This document shows, piece by piece, positions 63,583-64,000 of a stretch of DNA of 64,000 nt. The position numbers and the translations under genes are program-made. The stretch lies in assembly GCF_019458025.1 (NCBI RefSeq), contig NZ_JAHZUY010000001.1, positions 1 through 64,000 of the forward strand, read 5' to 3'. The notes under the pieces are model-generated. The model did no database searches and was not told where the DNA came from. It was given only the letters and a program-made list of their open reading frames with translations. Numbering within the stretch: position 1 is the stretch's first letter; every line of letters starts with the position of its first letter. Origin of the DNA: Caldovatus aquaticus (lineage in GTDB: Bacteria; Pseudomonadota; Alphaproteobacteria; Acetobacterales; Acetobacteraceae).

Positions 63583-64000
63583 TCACCGCCGGAAGCGCAG
63601 GTCGAGTCCGCGCGCGATCCACTCCGCCTCGATCTTGTCGAGGTCGGTCTCGCCCGACGGGTTCGCCTTGCACGGCGCGCGCGCGAGCCCCGGTTCGCGC
63701 ACCTGCCGCCACAGCCCGAGCAGGCGGCGCAGCTCCGCGAGCGGCTCCGGGTGGTCGTCCACCCGGAGGTCGAGGTCGGGGAAGTCCTCGGTGGTCGTCA
63801 TCACCATCGCCGCCGACTGCCTGCCGCGCCGGTCCCCGCCCGCCTCCTGGCCGGCGTCGAGCGCGGCGAGCAGCCGCTCGGGCAGCGGCAGGTCGGTGCG
63901 CGCGGCGAAGGTGGCGAAGGTCGCCTCCAGCACCGCCGGGCCCGCCAGCATGTTGCCGGCGACGCTGAACCCCTCGCCCGTCCGCTCGCCGCACCAGGGG
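63583..64000 (-). CDS. DUF1028 family protein, 3' part (partial)
   Basis: The frame enters from the right window edge and ends at TGA 63583-63585. About 138 residues are visible, with [18 protein letters not shown], a [14 protein letters not shown] segment and [14 protein letters not shown], which match the DUF1028 family (a putative Ntn-hydrolase-like fold). The N-terminal part with any nucleophile lies outside the window, so activity cannot be judged. Confidence 0.82.
   Translation of the reverse strand, partial: PWCGERTGEGFSVAGNMLAGPAVLEATFATFAARTDLPLPERLLAALDAGQEAGGDRRGRQSAAMVMTTTEDFPDLDLRVDDHPEPLAELRRLLGLWRQVREPGLARAPCKANPSGETDLDKIEAEWIARGLDLRFRR

Overview
The window is a very GC-rich (clearly above 70% by eye) chromosomal segment whose gene content and order point to an alphaproteobacterium of the Acetobacteraceae/Roseomonas type (Rhodospirillales). 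The grounds are: the alphaproteobacterial dcw order murE-murF-mraY-murD-ftsW-murG-murC-murB-ddl-ftsQ-ftsA-ftsZ followed by lpxC, bamD, recN and ligA; an FtsZ ending in an IPAFLRRQ tail; a Bug-type tricarboxylate-binding protein; a DUF1127 protein; and several luciferase-like and CoA-transferase accessory genes. Genus-level placement is inference.

Layout. Positions 1-21797 hold a nearly unbroken rightward block for cell wall and division (murE to ftsZ, mostly 4-base start/stop overlaps), then lpxC (lipid A), bamD (outer membrane assembly), recN, an acetyltransferase and ligA. A structured AT-rich leader with two hairpins separates ftsZ from lpxC. Positions 21852-33604 are mixed housekeeping and metabolism: an M24 aminopeptidase P, a DUF1127 protein, a flavin monooxygenase-like protein, prmA and a UvrD/PcrA helicase, a BASS-type transporter, an EctD-like dioxygenase, an anchored nuclease and a Bug receptor. 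Positions 32600-39994 (minus strand) form a probable seven-gene operon: potF-potG-potH-potI polyamine transporter genes, two collinear aminotransferases and a two-domain GNAT. Positions 40376-43140 hold an isolated three-gene phage-tail-like cassette (tailspike/adhesin) with no other phage genes around it. Positions 43547-51369 are accessory metabolism (DMT transporter, CoA-transferase, luciferase-like protein, ferredoxin reductase, hydroxyacid dehydrogenase, thioesterase) and a decayed NMT1-like binding protein with one nonsense codon and two frameshifts. Positions 51570-53497 hold minCDE. Positions 53615-58940 are a dppBCDF-type peptide transporter with its binding protein convergent on the other strand. 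Beyond it lie a degraded alpha/beta-hydrolase, an enoyl-CoA hydratase-like gene behind a strong promoter carrying an inverted repeat, an MFS transporter, a 3-hydroxyisobutyrate-dehydrogenase-like gene, and the 3' end of a DUF1028 gene that runs off the window.

Functionally, the left third makes meso-DAP peptidoglycan precursors and builds the divisome, and minCDE (about 38 kb away) places the Z-ring. The right two thirds are dominated by solute uptake (polyamines, peptides, carboxylates) and small-molecule oxidation. No tRNA, rRNA, CRISPR array, insertion sequence or integrase was recognised.
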